From the NCBI RefSeq assembly GCF_041435195.1, contig NZ_CP108106.1, forward strand, positions 2,232,001 through 2,296,000: a stretch of DNA of 64,000 nucleotides. Direction: 5' to 3'. A program made the translations under genes and the position numbers. Shown here piece after piece: positions 8,852-20,940 of the stretch. How positions within the stretch are numbered: the stretch's first letter is position 1; each line of letters begins with the position of its first letter. The notes under the pieces are model-generated. The model made no database searches. It was not told where the DNA came from and saw nothing but the letters and a program-made list of their open reading frames with translations. This stretch comes from Streptomyces sp. NBC_00224 (GTDB taxonomy: Bacteria > Actinomycetota > Actinomycetes > Streptomycetales > Streptomycetaceae).

Positions 8852-10192
8852 TCACCTTTCGTCGGACGGATGCGGTTCGGCGCCCGAGGCGATCCGGGCG
8901 AGCTTCTGCTGGGTGAGGGCGCGGTGGGCCGCGGCGGACACGGTCGAGAACTTGGCGACCGCCTCCCCCGCGGCACCGAGCCGGGCGAGGCAGACTCCCT
9001 GCCAGTAGTTGCAGGTGAGGGTGGCGGGGTGGTCGGGGCCGTAGCTGGTGCGCCACACCTCGGCGACCACGGAGAGGAGCTGTACGGCCTCTTCGAGTGA
9101 GCCCCGCAGCACGAGGTTGACGGCTTCGCGCTGGCGGGCCTCGGCGGCCTCCGGCGACATGGCCAACAGGATCTGGCTGCGGGTGCTGCGGCTGAGGGCG
9201 AGCGGCTCGTCGGGCTGCGGCAGCTGCCAGGGGGGCGCCTCCCGCGCCTCCTTCGACACGGCCGCAGGCGGCTCCGGGGGCTCCGGGGTGGTGGCGGACC
9301 GGGCTTCGGGGGCGAGCGGAGCGAAGTTCTCGACGGCCCGCTGGCGCAGCTCCCCCGTGACCGCCTCCGCGACCAGTTCGTCGGCGTCCGCAGGGCAGCG
9401 GAGCAGGGGGATCGCCGCCTGGGCGGTGGGCCGCTTGGCCGGCTCCTTCTGCAACAGCGCCGCGACCAGATCCGCGAGGTCGTCCGGGATACCGGGGCTG
9501 CCGTGCAGAGGCGGCGCCGGCTCCTGAGTGATCCTGAACATGATGGCGTGCACCGACTCGGCCGCGAACGGCGGAGCGCCGGTCAGCATCGCGAAGATGC
9601 AGCTGCCCACGGCATACATGTCGGACTGCGGCCCGGACGGCGCGCCCATGAGCTGCTCGGGGGCCAGGTAGGCGGGCGTTCCGACCACGATCCCGGTGCG
9701 GGTGACCGCCGTGGAGTCGTGCTGCTGCGCGATGCCGAAGTCGTGCAGGGCCACCCGGCCCGTCCTGGTCAGCTGGACGTTGCTGGGCTTGACGTCCCGG
9801 TGCACCATGCCCGCCCGGTGCACGGCCGCGAGTGCCTCGCAGATTCCGGCGGCCACCGCGCGTACCGTCGCCTCGTCCTGCGGCCCGCGCTCCCTGAGCA
9901 GGTCCTGGAGGCCCACCCCCTCCAGGAGCTCCATCACCAGGTAGGGGACGTCGTCCTGCACCCCCGCCTCGTACACCGTGACGACATTGGGGTGGTCGAT
10001 CCTGGCCAGCGCCCGCGCCTCCCGCGCGAACCGCGCGCCGGACTCGTCGGACATGAGCGCGGAGCGGATGAGCTTGACGGCGACCCGGCGGTCGAGTGCC
10101 GTGTCCAGCGCCTCGTAGACCTCACCCATGCCGCCGGCTCCCAGGCGCCGCAGCACCTCGAAGCGCCCGCCGATCAAGGTTGGCTCCGCCAT
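8852..10192 (-). CDS. Cytoplasmic Hanks-type Ser/Thr protein kinase with C-terminal helical repeat domain
   Basis: 446 residues. The kinase domain (about 11-270) is complete: Gly-rich loop GAGGMGEVY at 18-26, VAVK with Lys40, HRD at 131-133, DFG at 151-153 and GTPAYLAPEQ. A Pro/Glu linker (about 290-340) leads to a helical, TPR-like C-terminus (LEEAVQLLSVVAEVW). There is no membrane helix, PASTA or other extracellular sensor, so it should act in the cytoplasm. It is the first gene of the likely kinase-EACC1-caspase operon and may phosphorylate or gate the protease. That link is inferred from context only. Confidence 0.9.
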   Translation of the reverse strand: MAEPTLIGGRFEVLRRLGAGGMGEVYEALDTALDRRVAVKLIRSALMSDESGARFAREARALARIDHPNVVTVYEAGVQDDVPYLVMELLEGVGLQDLLRERGPQDEATVRAVAAGICEALAAVHRAGMVHRDVKPSNVQLTRTGRVALHDFGIAQQHDSTAVTRTGIVVGTPAYLAPEQLMGAPSGPQSDMYAVGSCIFAMLTGAPPFAAESVHAIMFRITQEPAPPLHGSPGIPDDLADLVAALLQKEPAKRPTAQAAIPLLRCPADADELVAEAVTGELRQRAVENFAPLAPEARSATTPEPPEPPAAVSKEAREAPPWQLPQPDEPLALSRSTRSQILLAMSPEAAEARQREAVNLVLRGSLEEAVQLLSVVAEVWRTSYGPDHPATLTCNYWQGVCLARLGAAGEAVAKFSTVSAAAHRALTQQKLARIASGAEPHPSDER

Positions 10193-10284
10193 CTCACCCC
10201 CCGCTGCCGCCCGCCCCGATCATTCGCCCAACTCGCCTGCACCGCAAGCTGATTGGACGATCCGGGGCGGACGCCGTGGAGGGG

Positions 10285-12771
<2,487 letters not shown>

Positions 12772-12914
12772 GAGCGCTCCTCTGGGGGTCCCCCCGGACG
12801 AAGTTCGGGGGAGGATCCGGGTCCCCCGGTCAGGCCCGGAAAGCCCATGGTATCGATCCTGGGCGGCCGGTTCGTGTCGGGCGGGTGTGACGGGCTGTAC
12901 CCGGTAAACGCGGA

Positions 12915-12946
12915 AGGCGGGCGCCGGATTCCTCCGGCGCCCGCCT
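12915..12946 (-). terminator. Terminator after apt
   Basis: A 14-bp GC-rich perfect stem around a TTCC loop, 20 bp past the apt stop. It probably separates the sec-apt transcript from rel. Confidence 0.75.
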
Positions 12947-12966
12947 CCTGGCGATTACTGCCCTGG

Positions 12967-13509
12967 TCAGAGCGTGATGAGAGCCTCCAGCGGGGCCCCG
13001 CGCAAGGCGGGTTCCAGCCGGTTCCGCCCGGCCAGGAAGGCGAGCTCCATCAGGACCGCGACTCCGGCCACCTCGGCTCCGGCCCGCCGGATCAGCTCCA
13101 GGGAGGCCTCGGCCGTGCCGCCGGTCGCCAGCACGTCGTCGATGACCATGACGCGGTCGCCCGCGGCCAGGTCCTCGGCGTGCACCTCGATCTCCGCCGT
13201 GCCGTACTCCAGCTCGTACGCCTGCGAGAGCGTCGCTCCGGGGAGCTTGCCCGCCTTGCGCACGGGGATGAAGCCGATTCCGGCGCGGACCGCGACCGGG
13301 GCCGCCAGGATGAAGCCGCGCGCCTCCAGACCGACGATCTTCGTCGCGCCGTGCCGTACGCACAGCTCGGCGAGGGCGTCGGTCAGGGCCGCGAAGGCCG
13401 CCGGGTCCGCGAGCAGCGGCGTGATGTCCTTGAACAGCACGCCCGGCTTCGGGTAGTCCGGCACATCACGGATGCGGCTGAGCAGCAGCTCCTGGGTGGA
13501 GACCGTCAT
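12967..13509 (-). CDS. apt: Adenine phosphoribosyltransferase
   Basis: 180 residues. It makes AMP from adenine and PRPP (purine salvage). The PRPP-binding motif VMVIDDVLATGGT and the family landmarks GLEARGFI and KAGKLPG are present. Its ATG overlaps the secF stop by four bases (ATGA), implying translational coupling in a yajC-secD-secF-apt operon. Confidence 0.96.
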   Translation of the reverse strand: MTVSTQELLLSRIRDVPDYPKPGVLFKDITPLLADPAAFAALTDALAELCVRHGATKIVGLEARGFILAAPVAVRAGIGFIPVRKAGKLPGATLSQAYELEYGTAEIEVHAEDLAAGDRVMVIDDVLATGGTAEASLELIRRAGAEVAGVAVLMELAFLAGRNRLEPALRGAPLEALITL

Positions 13510-14612
13510 CGGCGCTTCCCCCGGTTGTTGCGGGAGGGCTGGCGGCGCTGGCCGACGACCGCGCCCGCGGTCTCGGCCGCGTCGTCGTCATCGGCGCCGT
13601 CCTGCGGCTCGGCGTCCTGCGGCTCGCCCGTCTCGCCCTTGGCTGCGGCCGCCGCCCGCTTGGCGAGCACCCGCTTCTTGAGGGCCTTCATCTGCGGGTC
13701 GCGCTCCTTGAGGTCGGCGACCAGCGGGGTGGCGATGAAGATCGAGGAGTACGCACCGGCCGCGAGGCCGACGAACAGCGACAGCGAGATGTCGTTCAGC
13801 ATGCCGGCGCCGAGGACGCCGCCACCGATGAACAGCAGGCCCGCCACCGGGAGCAGCGCGACGATCGTGGTGTTGATGGAACGCACCAGGGTGCCGTTGA
13901 GGCTCTTGTTCGCCATCTCGCTGTAGGTGAGCCTGGTCTGCTTGGTGATGCCGCGCTGGCCCTCCTTGAGACCGTCGAAGACGACGACGGTGTCGTAGAG
14001 GGAGTAACCCAGGATGGTCAGCAGACCGATCACGGTGCCCGGGGTGACCTCGAAGCCGACCAGTGCGTAGACACCGACAGTGATCGTGATGTCGTGGATC
14101 AGCGCGACGAGCGCCGCGAGCGCCATGCGCCACTCGAAGGCGATCGCCAGATAGATCACCACGAGGATCATGAACACGATCAGACCGGTCCACGCCTTGT
14201 TGGCGATCTGGTCGCCCCAGCTGGGACCGACGAGGTCGGCGTTGATGTCCTCGGCCGGGACCTTGAGCTCCTTGGAGAGCTGGGACTTGATCGCGTCCGA
14301 CTTCGCGGTGTCGATGCCGCTGATCTGGATGCGCAGGCCCTTGTTGCCGAGCTTCTGGACGATCGCGTCGTGGCCGGAGGCCCGCTCCGCGACCTCCTCC
14401 GCCTGGGCGACCGAGGCGCTGGTCTTCGGGGTGGTGAAGACCGCGCCGCCCTCGAACTCGATGCCCATCGTCAGACCCCGCACCGCCAGGCCCACGATGG
14501 CCGTGATGGTGATCAGGATCGAGATGCCGTACCAGATCTTCCGCTTGCCGACGAAGTCGTAGCCGACCTCACCGCGGTAGAGCCGGGCGCCGAGATGACC
14601 GAGTCGCGACAT
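13506..14612 (-). CDS. secF: Protein translocase subunit SecF
   Basis: 368 residues with the six-helix RND-type topology of SecF: helix 1 near 25-45, a periplasmic loop with GIEFEGGAVF, and helices 2-6 between about 145 and 310 (WTGLIVFMILVVIYLAIAFE; GLLTILGYSLYDTVVVFD). It has a Lys/Ala/Asp-rich cytoplasmic tail. With SecD it uses proton motive force to finish Sec-dependent export. The open frame continues 22 codons upstream inside secD; the ATG at 14612, one base after the secD stop, is preferred. Confidence 0.95.
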   Translation of the reverse strand: MSRLGHLGARLYRGEVGYDFVGKRKIWYGISILITITAIVGLAVRGLTMGIEFEGGAVFTTPKTSASVAQAEEVAERASGHDAIVQKLGNKGLRIQISGIDTAKSDAIKSQLSKELKVPAEDINADLVGPSWGDQIANKAWTGLIVFMILVVIYLAIAFEWRMALAALVALIHDITITVGVYALVGFEVTPGTVIGLLTILGYSLYDTVVVFDGLKEGQRGITKQTRLTYSEMANKSLNGTLVRSINTTIVALLPVAGLLFIGGGVLGAGMLNDISLSLFVGLAAGAYSSIFIATPLVADLKERDPQMKALKKRVLAKRAAAAAKGETGEPQDAEPQDGADDDDAAETAGAVVGQRRQPSRNNRGKRR

Positions 14613-14613
14613 C

Positions 14614-16371
14614 TCACGCCTCCTTCGGGTCGGTGGGGGCGGAGGTGCGGCGGGAGCGGCGCAGCGGCGGCTTGGCACCGAGGCGCTGCGGATCCAGACC
14701 GGACCACGGGTGGCCGTTGGCGAAGAACTTCTTGCGCGCCAGGAGCGTCATCACCGGCTTGGTGAACAGGAACACCACGACGATGTCGAGCAGGGTGGTC
14801 AGACCCAGCGTGAACGCGAAGCCCTGGACCTTGCCGACGGTCACGATGAAGAGCACCGCCGCGGCGAGGAACGACACGAAGTCGGAGACCATGATCGTGC
14901 GCCGGGCGCGGGGCCAGGCCCGCTCGACGGCCGGGCGCAGCGTGCGGCCCTCGCGGATCTCGTCCCGGATCCGTTCGAAGTACACGATGAACGAGTCCGC
15001 GGTGATGCCGATGGCGACGATGGCGCCACATACCGCGGGCAGGTTCAGCGCGAAGTTGATGGCCGGACCGAGCAGCGCCATGATCACGTACGTGAGGATC
15101 GCGGAGACCACGAGGCTCAGGATGGCGACCAGCGCCAGACCCCGGTAGTAGAGCACCAGGTAGATGATGACCAGCGCCAGACCGATGGCACCGGCGATCA
15201 GACCGGCGTGCAGCTGGTCGGCGCCGAGCGCGGCGGTGACGGTGGTGACGCTCTGCTCCTCGAAGGAGAGCGGCAGGGCGCCGTAGGACAGCACGTTCGC
15301 CAGGTCGGTGGCGGAGCGCTGGTTGAAGCTGCCGGAGATCTCGGCGCTGCCGCTGAGCGTCTGGCTCACCGACGGGGCCGAGACGACCTGGCCGTCCAGG
15401 GCGATGGCGAACTGGTTCTGCGGGGACTGCTGCTTCGACAGCTTGCCGGTGATCGACTGGAACTTCTTCGAGCCCTTGCCCGTGAAGTCCATCTGGACGA
15501 TCCACATGCCGCGCTGCTGGTCGATGACCGCCTTGGCCTTCTTGACGTCCGTACCCTCGATCTCGGCCGGGCCGAGGATGTACTTGGCGTCACCCGTCTG
15601 GCTGCAGGACGCGATCGTGTCGGTGGCCTTGCTGCCGAAGGCGGCCTTGGCGCGGGACTCCTTGGTGGAGCAGTCGAGCGACTCGAAGTCCTTCTGGAGC
15701 TTGGCGACGGCGGCCGCGTCGTTGGCGGACGGGGTGGGCGGCGTCGTGCCCGGCTTCGAGGTGTTCGGCGTCGGCGTCGTCTTCGGGGACGGCTTGCCGT
15801 CCGCCTTCAGGGCGTCGGTGAGAGCGCGGCCCTGCGGCGTCGACTTCGAGCTCGGCTTGGCCGACGGCGTCGTGGACGGCTTGTTCTTGTCGCCGTTCTT
15901 GTCCGCGCCCTTGCTGGCCGAGGGGCTCGGCGTGGTGCTGGGCGCGGGCTTCGTCGGGGTGCCGGCGGCTACCGTCAGGACGGGCCGGAAGTAGAGCTTG
16001 GCGGTGGTGCCGACCTGCTGGCGGGCCTGCTCCGAGTTCGTCCCCTTGGGGATGTTGACGATGATGTTGCGATCGCCCTGGGTCTGGACCTCGGCCTCGG
16101 AGACACCCAGGCCATTGACACGACGGTTCATGATCGAAACCGCGGTGTCCATATTGGCCTTGTTGATCGCCTTTTCCTGGCCGGGCTCGGCCTTGGCCTT
16201 GAGCGTGATGCTCGTACCGCCGGCGAGGTCGATGCCCAGGCGCGGCGTCTTGTGCCCGGAGGCGAACATGCCGCCCGCGAGGGCCACCATGGCGATCAGG
16301 AACAGGACCAGGGTGCGCCCCGGCCTGCCCTGGGCCCCCGCCGGCCTTCGGCCCTTCTTCGGTGCTGCCAC
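14614..16371 (-). CDS. secD: Protein translocase subunit SecD
   Basis: 585 residues. Helix 1 (about 20-38) is followed by LGIDLAGGTSITL, the P1 periplasmic domain (IMNRRVNGLGVSEAEVQ), and a C-terminal five-helix RND block from about 395 (ADQLHAGLIAGAIGLALVIIYLVLYYRG). Residues about 138-218 form a Thr/Pro/Ser/Lys linker inside the periplasmic part, typical of actinobacterial SecD but long. The start is a GTG. It is followed one base later by secF. Confidence 0.95.
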   Translation of the reverse strand: MAAPKKGRRPAGAQGRPGRTLVLFLIAMVALAGGMFASGHKTPRLGIDLAGGTSITLKAKAEPGQEKAINKANMDTAVSIMNRRVNGLGVSEAEVQTQGDRNIIVNIPKGTNSEQARQQVGTTAKLYFRPVLTVAAGTPTKPAPSTTPSPSASKGADKNGDKNKPSTTPSAKPSSKSTPQGRALTDALKADGKPSPKTTPTPNTSKPGTTPPTPSANDAAAVAKLQKDFESLDCSTKESRAKAAFGSKATDTIASCSQTGDAKYILGPAEIEGTDVKKAKAVIDQQRGMWIVQMDFTGKGSKKFQSITGKLSKQQSPQNQFAIALDGQVVSAPSVSQTLSGSAEISGSFNQRSATDLANVLSYGALPLSFEEQSVTTVTAALGADQLHAGLIAGAIGLALVIIYLVLYYRGLALVAILSLVVSAILTYVIMALLGPAINFALNLPAVCGAIVAIGITADSFIVYFERIRDEIREGRTLRPAVERAWPRARRTIMVSDFVSFLAAAVLFIVTVGKVQGFAFTLGLTTLLDIVVVFLFTKPVMTLLARKKFFANGHPWSGLDPQRLGAKPPLRRSRRTSAPTDPKEA

Positions 16372-16515
16372 CTTGTCGTTTCTCCCTGTCCAACCGCCCG
16401 CGCCGGGTGTGCGCCTGGGCGGCCACGAAGTGTTGTGGGGACGTCCCCCGTGGAAGTCGTCACCCTCGGCGGGACCGGCGGGCGCGGGTGCGCGCCCAGC
16501 GGTCCCCGAGAGTGG

Positions 16516-16989
16516 TTACTTCGCGTCCGACTCGCCGTCTGCCTTGCCGTCCTTGGGCGCGGCGGCGTCGTCCGCCTCGTCCTTCTTGCCCAGGTCGATC
16601 TTGCCGTCCGCCGGGGCGGCCTCGGCCGCGTCGGCCGCGTCCTCGGTGCTCTCGGTCAGCGCCGAGGCGTCGTCCGGCACGGCCGGGAGGTCGGACGTCT
16701 CGGCCGATTCGCCGTGCACGATGCGGTTGTACTCCTCGTCGGAGAGGACCGCGCCGATCGAGTTCTTCGCGTATACGGCGTGGACGCCCGGCGCCACCTC
16801 CAGAAGGACCGTGTCGTCGCCGATCTCCTTCACGGTGGCGTACATGCCGCCGATGGTGCGGACGCCGGTGCCGGGCTGCATCTCATTGCGCATGGAGGCG
16901 GCCTGCTGCTGCTTCCTCTTCGCCGAGCGGGTCATGAGGAACATGGCCCCGATGAGGACGATGAAGGGGAGAAGGGTCACGAGACTCAC
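16516..16989 (-). CDS. yajC: Preprotein translocase subunit YajC
   Basis: 157 residues: one N-terminal membrane helix (LVTLLPFIVLIGAMFLMTR), a basic stretch, the YajC core (MQPGTGVRTIGGMYATVKEI) and an unusually long acidic Asp/Ala/Glu tail (about 95-157). YajC joins SecDF in the holotranslocon. The GTG at 16989 follows AAGGAAG at about 8 nt and begins directly before the helix; upstream in-frame extensions lack a membrane-protein look. It is the first gene of the sec-apt operon. Confidence 0.9.
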   Translation of the reverse strand: MSLVTLLPFIVLIGAMFLMTRSAKRKQQQAASMRNEMQPGTGVRTIGGMYATVKEIGDDTVLLEVAPGVHAVYAKNSIGAVLSDEEYNRIVHGESAETSDLPAVPDDASALTESTEDAADAAEAAPADGKIDLGKKDEADDAAAPKDGKADGESDAK

Positions 16990-17158
16990 GGGACGAACTT
17001 CCTTCGCACGACCGCGCAAGGAGTGCGGCCTGATCTGGGGGTGGGTATGCCGACCGGTAAATGTATGGGCGGCATCGGCGGAGTCTAAGCGAGTCCGCAC
17101 AGCTGGAACAACGCCCAGCATCCCACCGGGGTTCCTCCCCGTGCACCCACCCGCGCCG

Positions 17159-18238
17159 TCACGGCCCGAAGAGCCCCTGTTGTCCGCTTCCCGAGACGCC
17201 GCCCGGGCCCTGCTGGGGCGGGACGAGGCCGAGGTGCGCCCAGGCGGCGGGGGTGGCGACGCGCCCGCGCGGGGTCCGCGCGAGCAGGCCTTCCCGTACG
17301 AGGAAGGGCTCGGCCACCTCTTCGACGGTCTCGCGCTCCTCCCCCACCGCGACCGCCAGCGTGGACAGGCCGACCGGGCCGCCGCCGAACAGTTTCAGCA
17401 AGGCCTGCAAAACCGCCCGGTCCAGCCGGTCAAGACCCCGGCTGTCCACCTCGTACACCCGCAGGGCCGCCGCCGCGATCTCGCAGGTGATCACGCCGTC
17501 GGCCTTGACCTGCGCATAGTCCCTGACGCGGCGCAGCAGCCGGTTGGCGATACGGGGCGTGCCGCGCGAGCGGCCGGCGATCTCGGCCGCGCCCGCCGGG
17601 TCGATCTCCACATCGAGGAGGCGGGCCGAGCGGTGGATCACGCGCTCCAGCTCGGCGGGCTCGTAGAACTCCATGTGCCCGGTGAAGCCGAAGCGGTCGC
17701 GCAGCGGGGGCGGCAGCAGCCCCGCGCGCGTCGTGGCGCCGACCAGGGTGAAGGGGGGCAGCTCCAGCGGGATGGCGGTGGCGCCGGGGCCCTTGCCGAC
17801 GATCACGTCGACCCGGAAGTCCTCCATCGCCATGTAGAGCATCTCCTCGGCGGGCCGCGACATCCGGTGGATCTCGTCGAGGAAGAGGACCTCACCCTCC
17901 TGGAGGGAGGAGAGGATCGCGGCGAGGTCGCCCGCGTGCTGGATCGCCGGGCCGCTGGTGATCCGGATGGGGGCGCCCATCTCGGCCGCGATGATCATCG
18001 AGAGCGTGGTCTTGCCGAGGCCGGGGGCGCCGGAGAGCAGCACGTGGTCGGCGGTGGCGCCGCGCGCGCGGGCCGCGCGCAGCACCAGGTCGAGCTGCTC
18101 GCGGACCTTCTCCTGGCCGACGAACTCGTCCAGGTCCTTGGGGCGCAGGGCGGCCTCGACGGCCTGGTCCTCGCCGTCGGCCACCGAGTCGACCAGCCTC
18201 GGGTCGGTGGCGTCGGCTCCGGTCTCGTCCCAGTTCAT
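17159..18238 (-). CDS. ruvB: Holliday junction branch-migration ATPase RuvB
   Basis: 359 residues. The AAA+ core has Walker [10 protein letters not shown], Walker [16 protein letters not shown] (sensor 1) and the C-terminal winged helix ([21 protein letters not shown]). It drives branch migration with RuvA. It is the third gene of ruvC-ruvA-ruvB, about 25 bp after ruvA, with a [10 protein letters not shown] tail. A short Asp-rich N-terminal extension is common in Streptomyces. Confidence 0.97.
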   Translation of the reverse strand: MNWDETGADATDPRLVDSVADGEDQAVEAALRPKDLDEFVGQEKVREQLDLVLRAARARGATADHVLLSGAPGLGKTTLSMIIAAEMGAPIRITSGPAIQHAGDLAAILSSLQEGEVLFLDEIHRMSRPAEEMLYMAMEDFRVDVIVGKGPGATAIPLELPPFTLVGATTRAGLLPPPLRDRFGFTGHMEFYEPAELERVIHRSARLLDVEIDPAGAAEIAGRSRGTPRIANRLLRRVRDYAQVKADGVITCEIAAAALRVYEVDSRGLDRLDRAVLQALLKLFGGGPVGLSTLAVAVGEERETVEEVAEPFLVREGLLARTPRGRVATPAAWAHLGLVPPQQGPGGVSGSGQQGLFGP

Positions 18239-18263
18239 CAGTGTGGTTCTCTCGTCGGCTCGG

Positions 18264-18869
18264 TCAGCGGGCGCGGTTGAGGGTCTGCAGCGCGGCCTTC
18301 AGGAGCGCTCCGATGTTCGGGTTCCCGGCGGCCTCGGCCTGCGGGGCGACGGCGGCGACCGCCTCGTCGGCCTCCCGGGTCGCATAGCCGAGGCCGATCA
18401 GGGCGGCGTGCAGCTGGTCGCGCCAGCCCGCGGTGACCGGGGCGCCGACCGCCGGGGCGCTGCCGACGGGCGCGCCGAGCCGGTCCTTCAGCTCGATGAG
18501 GAGCTTCTGGGCGCCCTTCTTGCCGATGCCGGGGACGGCGGTCAGCGCCTTCTCGTCGCCGGAGGCGAAGGCCCGGCGCAGCGCGTCCGGCGTGTGCACC
18601 GAGAGGACCGCCTGGGCGAGCCGGGGGCCCACCCCGTTGGCGGTCTGGAGCAGTTCGAAGACCTGCTTCTCGTCGTCGTCCGCGAAGCCGTACAGCGTCA
18701 GCGAGTCCTCCCGTACGACCAACGACGTGGCCAGCTTGGCCTGTTGGCCGATACGGAGACCGGCAAGCGTGTTCGGAGTGCACTGGAGGGCCATGCCGAC
18801 GCCGCCGACCTCGACCACCGCGGTGTCGGGGGCGAGGGCGGCGACCGGGCCGCTGACGAAGGCGATCAT
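18264..18869 (-). CDS. ruvA: Holliday junction DNA helicase subunit RuvA
   Basis: 201 residues with the usual three parts: an N-terminal OB fold ([15 protein letters not shown]), central helix-hairpin-helix repeats ([35 protein letters not shown]) and a flexible C-terminal UBA-like domain that contacts RuvB. The ATG overlaps the ruvC stop (ATGA), so translation is coupled. Confidence 0.96.
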   Translation of the reverse strand: MIAFVSGPVAALAPDTAVVEVGGVGMALQCTPNTLAGLRIGQQAKLATSLVVREDSLTLYGFADDDEKQVFELLQTANGVGPRLAQAVLSVHTPDALRRAFASGDEKALTAVPGIGKKGAQKLLIELKDRLGAPVGSAPAVGAPVTAGWRDQLHAALIGLGYATREADEAVAAVAPQAEAAGNPNIGALLKAALQTLNRAR

Positions 18870-19411
18870 CGCGTGACCTTCTTTACGGAGAGTTGGGCAC
18901 GGCGGGCCTGCTCGTGCGCCTGTTGCAGCCGGTTGACGGCGGGGGCGCGCCAGATGTGGCAGATGGCGAGGGCCAGCGCGTCCGCCGCGTCGGCCGGTTT
19001 CGGCGGGGCGTCGAGCCGAAGGAGCCGGGTCACCATCGCTCCGACCTGGGCCTTGTCGGCCCGGCCGCTGCCGGTGACGGCGGCCTTGACCTCGCTGGGG
19101 GTGTGCAGGGCGACCGGGATGCCGCGGCGGGAGGCGCAGAGCATGGCGACGGCGCTGGCCTGGGCGGTGCCCATCACCGTACGCACGTTGTGCTGGCTGA
19201 ACACCCGCTCCACGGCGACGAATTCGGGCCGGTGCTCGTCGAGCCACCGCTCGATGCCCTGCTCGATGGCGACGAGGCGGTGGCCCAACTCGGCGTCCGC
19301 GGGCGTCCGTACGACACCGACGCCCAGCATGGTGAGCGGCCGGCCCGCGACCCCCTCGACGACGCCCACGCCACACCGCGTCAGTCCGGGGTCCACTCCG
19401 AGTACGCGCAC
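18866..19411 (-). CDS. ruvC: Crossover junction endodeoxyribonuclease RuvC
   Basis: 181 residues. It is the RNase-H-fold resolvase of Holliday junctions. Catalytic acidic residues are visible in LGVDPGL, VAVERVF and [12 protein letters not shown]. The open frame continues to 19468, but the GTG at 19411 gives the canonical [10 protein letters not shown] start with GGGAGGGG directly upstream. It is first in the ruvCAB operon and follows yebC on the same strand, separated by a terminator. Confidence 0.95.
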   Translation of the reverse strand: MRVLGVDPGLTRCGVGVVEGVAGRPLTMLGVGVVRTPADAELGHRLVAIEQGIERWLDEHRPEFVAVERVFSQHNVRTVMGTAQASAVAMLCASRRGIPVALHTPSEVKAAVTGSGRADKAQVGAMVTRLLRLDAPPKPADAADALALAICHIWRAPAVNRLQQAHEQARRAQLSVKKVTR

Positions 19412-19472
19412 GGCCCCTCCCCTCGGTGATCTTTGACTTGCTGCCAGGCTATCCGCTGCCACTGACAACAGC

Positions 19473-19506
19473 GGCGGGCCGGTGGGACGTGTCCCATCGG
19501 CCCGCC
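19473..19506 (-). terminator. Terminator after yebC
   Basis: A 15-bp stem (one G-T pair) with a CGTG loop, 25 bp past the yebC stop and just upstream of ruvC. Confidence 0.75.
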
Positions 19507-19530
19507 GAAACCGCTCAGCGCGCGGCAGCG

Positions 19531-20283
19531 CTACGCGTCGACCTTCTCCATGACCTCGTCGGAGACGTCGAAGTTGGCGAAGACGTTCTGCACGTCGTCG
19601 CTGTCCTCCAGCGCGTCGATCAGCTTGAAGATCTTGCGCGCGCCCTCCTCGTCCAGCTCGACCTGCATGGTCGGGACGAAGTTGGAGTCGGCCGAGTCGT
19701 AGTCGATGCTGGCGTCCTGGAGGGCCGTGCGGACCGCGACCAGGTCGGTGGCCTCGGAGATGATCTCGAAGGAGTCACCGAGGTCGTTGACCTCTTCGGC
19801 GCCGGCCTCCAGGACCGCGTCGAGGACGTCGTCCTCGGAGAGCTCGCCCTTGGGGAGGACGATGACGCCCTTGCGGTTGAAGAGGTACGAGACGGAGCCC
19901 GGGTCGGCCATGTTGCCGCCGTTGCGGGTCATGGCGACGCGGACGTCCGAGGCGGCACGGTTGCGGTTGTCGGTGAGGCACTCGATGAGCACCGCGACAC
20001 CGTTGGGGCCGTAGCCCTCGTACATGATCGTCTCGTAGTCGGCGCCGCCCGCCTCAAGACCGGCACCGCGCTTGAGCGCGGAGTCGATGTTCTTGTTGGG
20101 CACCGACTGCTTCTTCGCCTTCTGCACGGCGTCGAAGAGGGTCGGGTTGCCGTCGATGTCGGCGCCGCCGGTGCGGGCCGCCACCTCGATGTTCTTGATC
20201 AGCTTCGCGAAGAGTTTGCCGCGCTTGGCGTCGATCACGGCCTTCTTGTGCTTCGTCGTAGCCCATTTAGAGTGGCCGGACAT
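19531..20283 (-). CDS. yebC: YebC/PmpR-family transcriptional or translational regulator
   Basis: 250 residues, the family's usual length, with the signature N-terminus [23 protein letters not shown] and [19 protein letters not shown]. YebC proteins have been described as DNA-binding regulators and more recently as ribosome-associated factors that relieve stalling at proline stretches; nothing here decides between these. The ruvC/yebC neighbourhood is widely conserved. Confidence 0.93.
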   Translation of the reverse strand: MSGHSKWATTKHKKAVIDAKRGKLFAKLIKNIEVAARTGGADIDGNPTLFDAVQKAKKQSVPNKNIDSALKRGAGLEAGGADYETIMYEGYGPNGVAVLIECLTDNRNRAASDVRVAMTRNGGNMADPGSVSYLFNRKGVIVLPKGELSEDDVLDAVLEAGAEEVNDLGDSFEIISEATDLVAVRTALQDASIDYDSADSNFVPTMQVELDEEGARKIFKLIDALEDSDDVQNVFANFDVSDEVMEKVDA

Positions 20284-20345
20284 CTGCCTGTCTCCTTCGC
20301 GTAACCAATTCTGCGTCGTTCGGCAGAGATCCTACCGGGAGCCGG

Positions 20346-20933
20346 TCACCGGGCGTCGCGCACCATGTCCACGAAGAGGGCGTGCATCCGGTGATCGCCG
20401 GTCAGCTCGGGGTGGAACGAGGTCGCGAGGGCGTTGCCCTGGCGCACCGCCACGATGTGGCCGCCGTGCTCCGCGAGGACCTCGGTCTGCGCGCCGACCG
20501 ACTCCACCCAGGGCGCCCGGATGAAGACGCCGTCGACGGGGCCGACTCCGGAGATCTCCACGGTGGCCTCGAACGACTCGTTCTGCCGTCCGAAGGCGTT
20601 GCGGCGCACGATCATGTCGATGCCGCCGATCGTCTCCTGGCCCGAGCGCGGGTCGAGGATCTTGTCGGCGAGCATGATCAGGCCGGCGCAGGTGCCGTAG
20701 ACGGGCATGCCGTCGGCCACGCGCGCGCGGAGCGGCTCCATCATTGCGAAGAGGACCGCGAGCTTGGAGATGGTGGTGGACTCGCCGCCGGGTATGACCA
20801 GGCCGTCCACCTCGGCGAGCTCCTCGGGGCGCCGGACCGGCCTGGCCACGGCGTCCGCCGCGGCCAGGGCGATCAGGTGCTCCCGTACGTCGCCCTGGAG
20901 GGCCAGGACACCGATCACGGGGGTGTGCGTCAT
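20346..20933 (-). CDS. pdxT: Pyridoxal 5'-phosphate synthase glutaminase subunit PdxT
   Basis: 195 residues, a class I glutamine amidotransferase. The nucleophile is in YGTCAGLI and the His-Glu pair in [17 protein letters not shown] and PGGESTT are family landmarks. It releases ammonia that is channelled to PdxS for vitamin B6 synthesis. It lies 7 bp after pdxS on the same strand. Confidence 0.96.
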   Translation of the reverse strand: MTHTPVIGVLALQGDVREHLIALAAADAVARPVRRPEELAEVDGLVIPGGESTTISKLAVLFAMMEPLRARVADGMPVYGTCAGLIMLADKILDPRSGQETIGGIDMIVRRNAFGRQNESFEATVEISGVGPVDGVFIRAPWVESVGAQTEVLAEHGGHIVAVRQGNALATSFHPELTGDHRMHALFVDMVRDAR

Positions 20934-20940
20934 GTCGGTA

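Noticed and set aside
8842..8976. Upstream extension of the EACC1-like gene
   Set aside because: Would overlap the kinase gene; the GTG at 8841 has a ribosome site and matches the family start.
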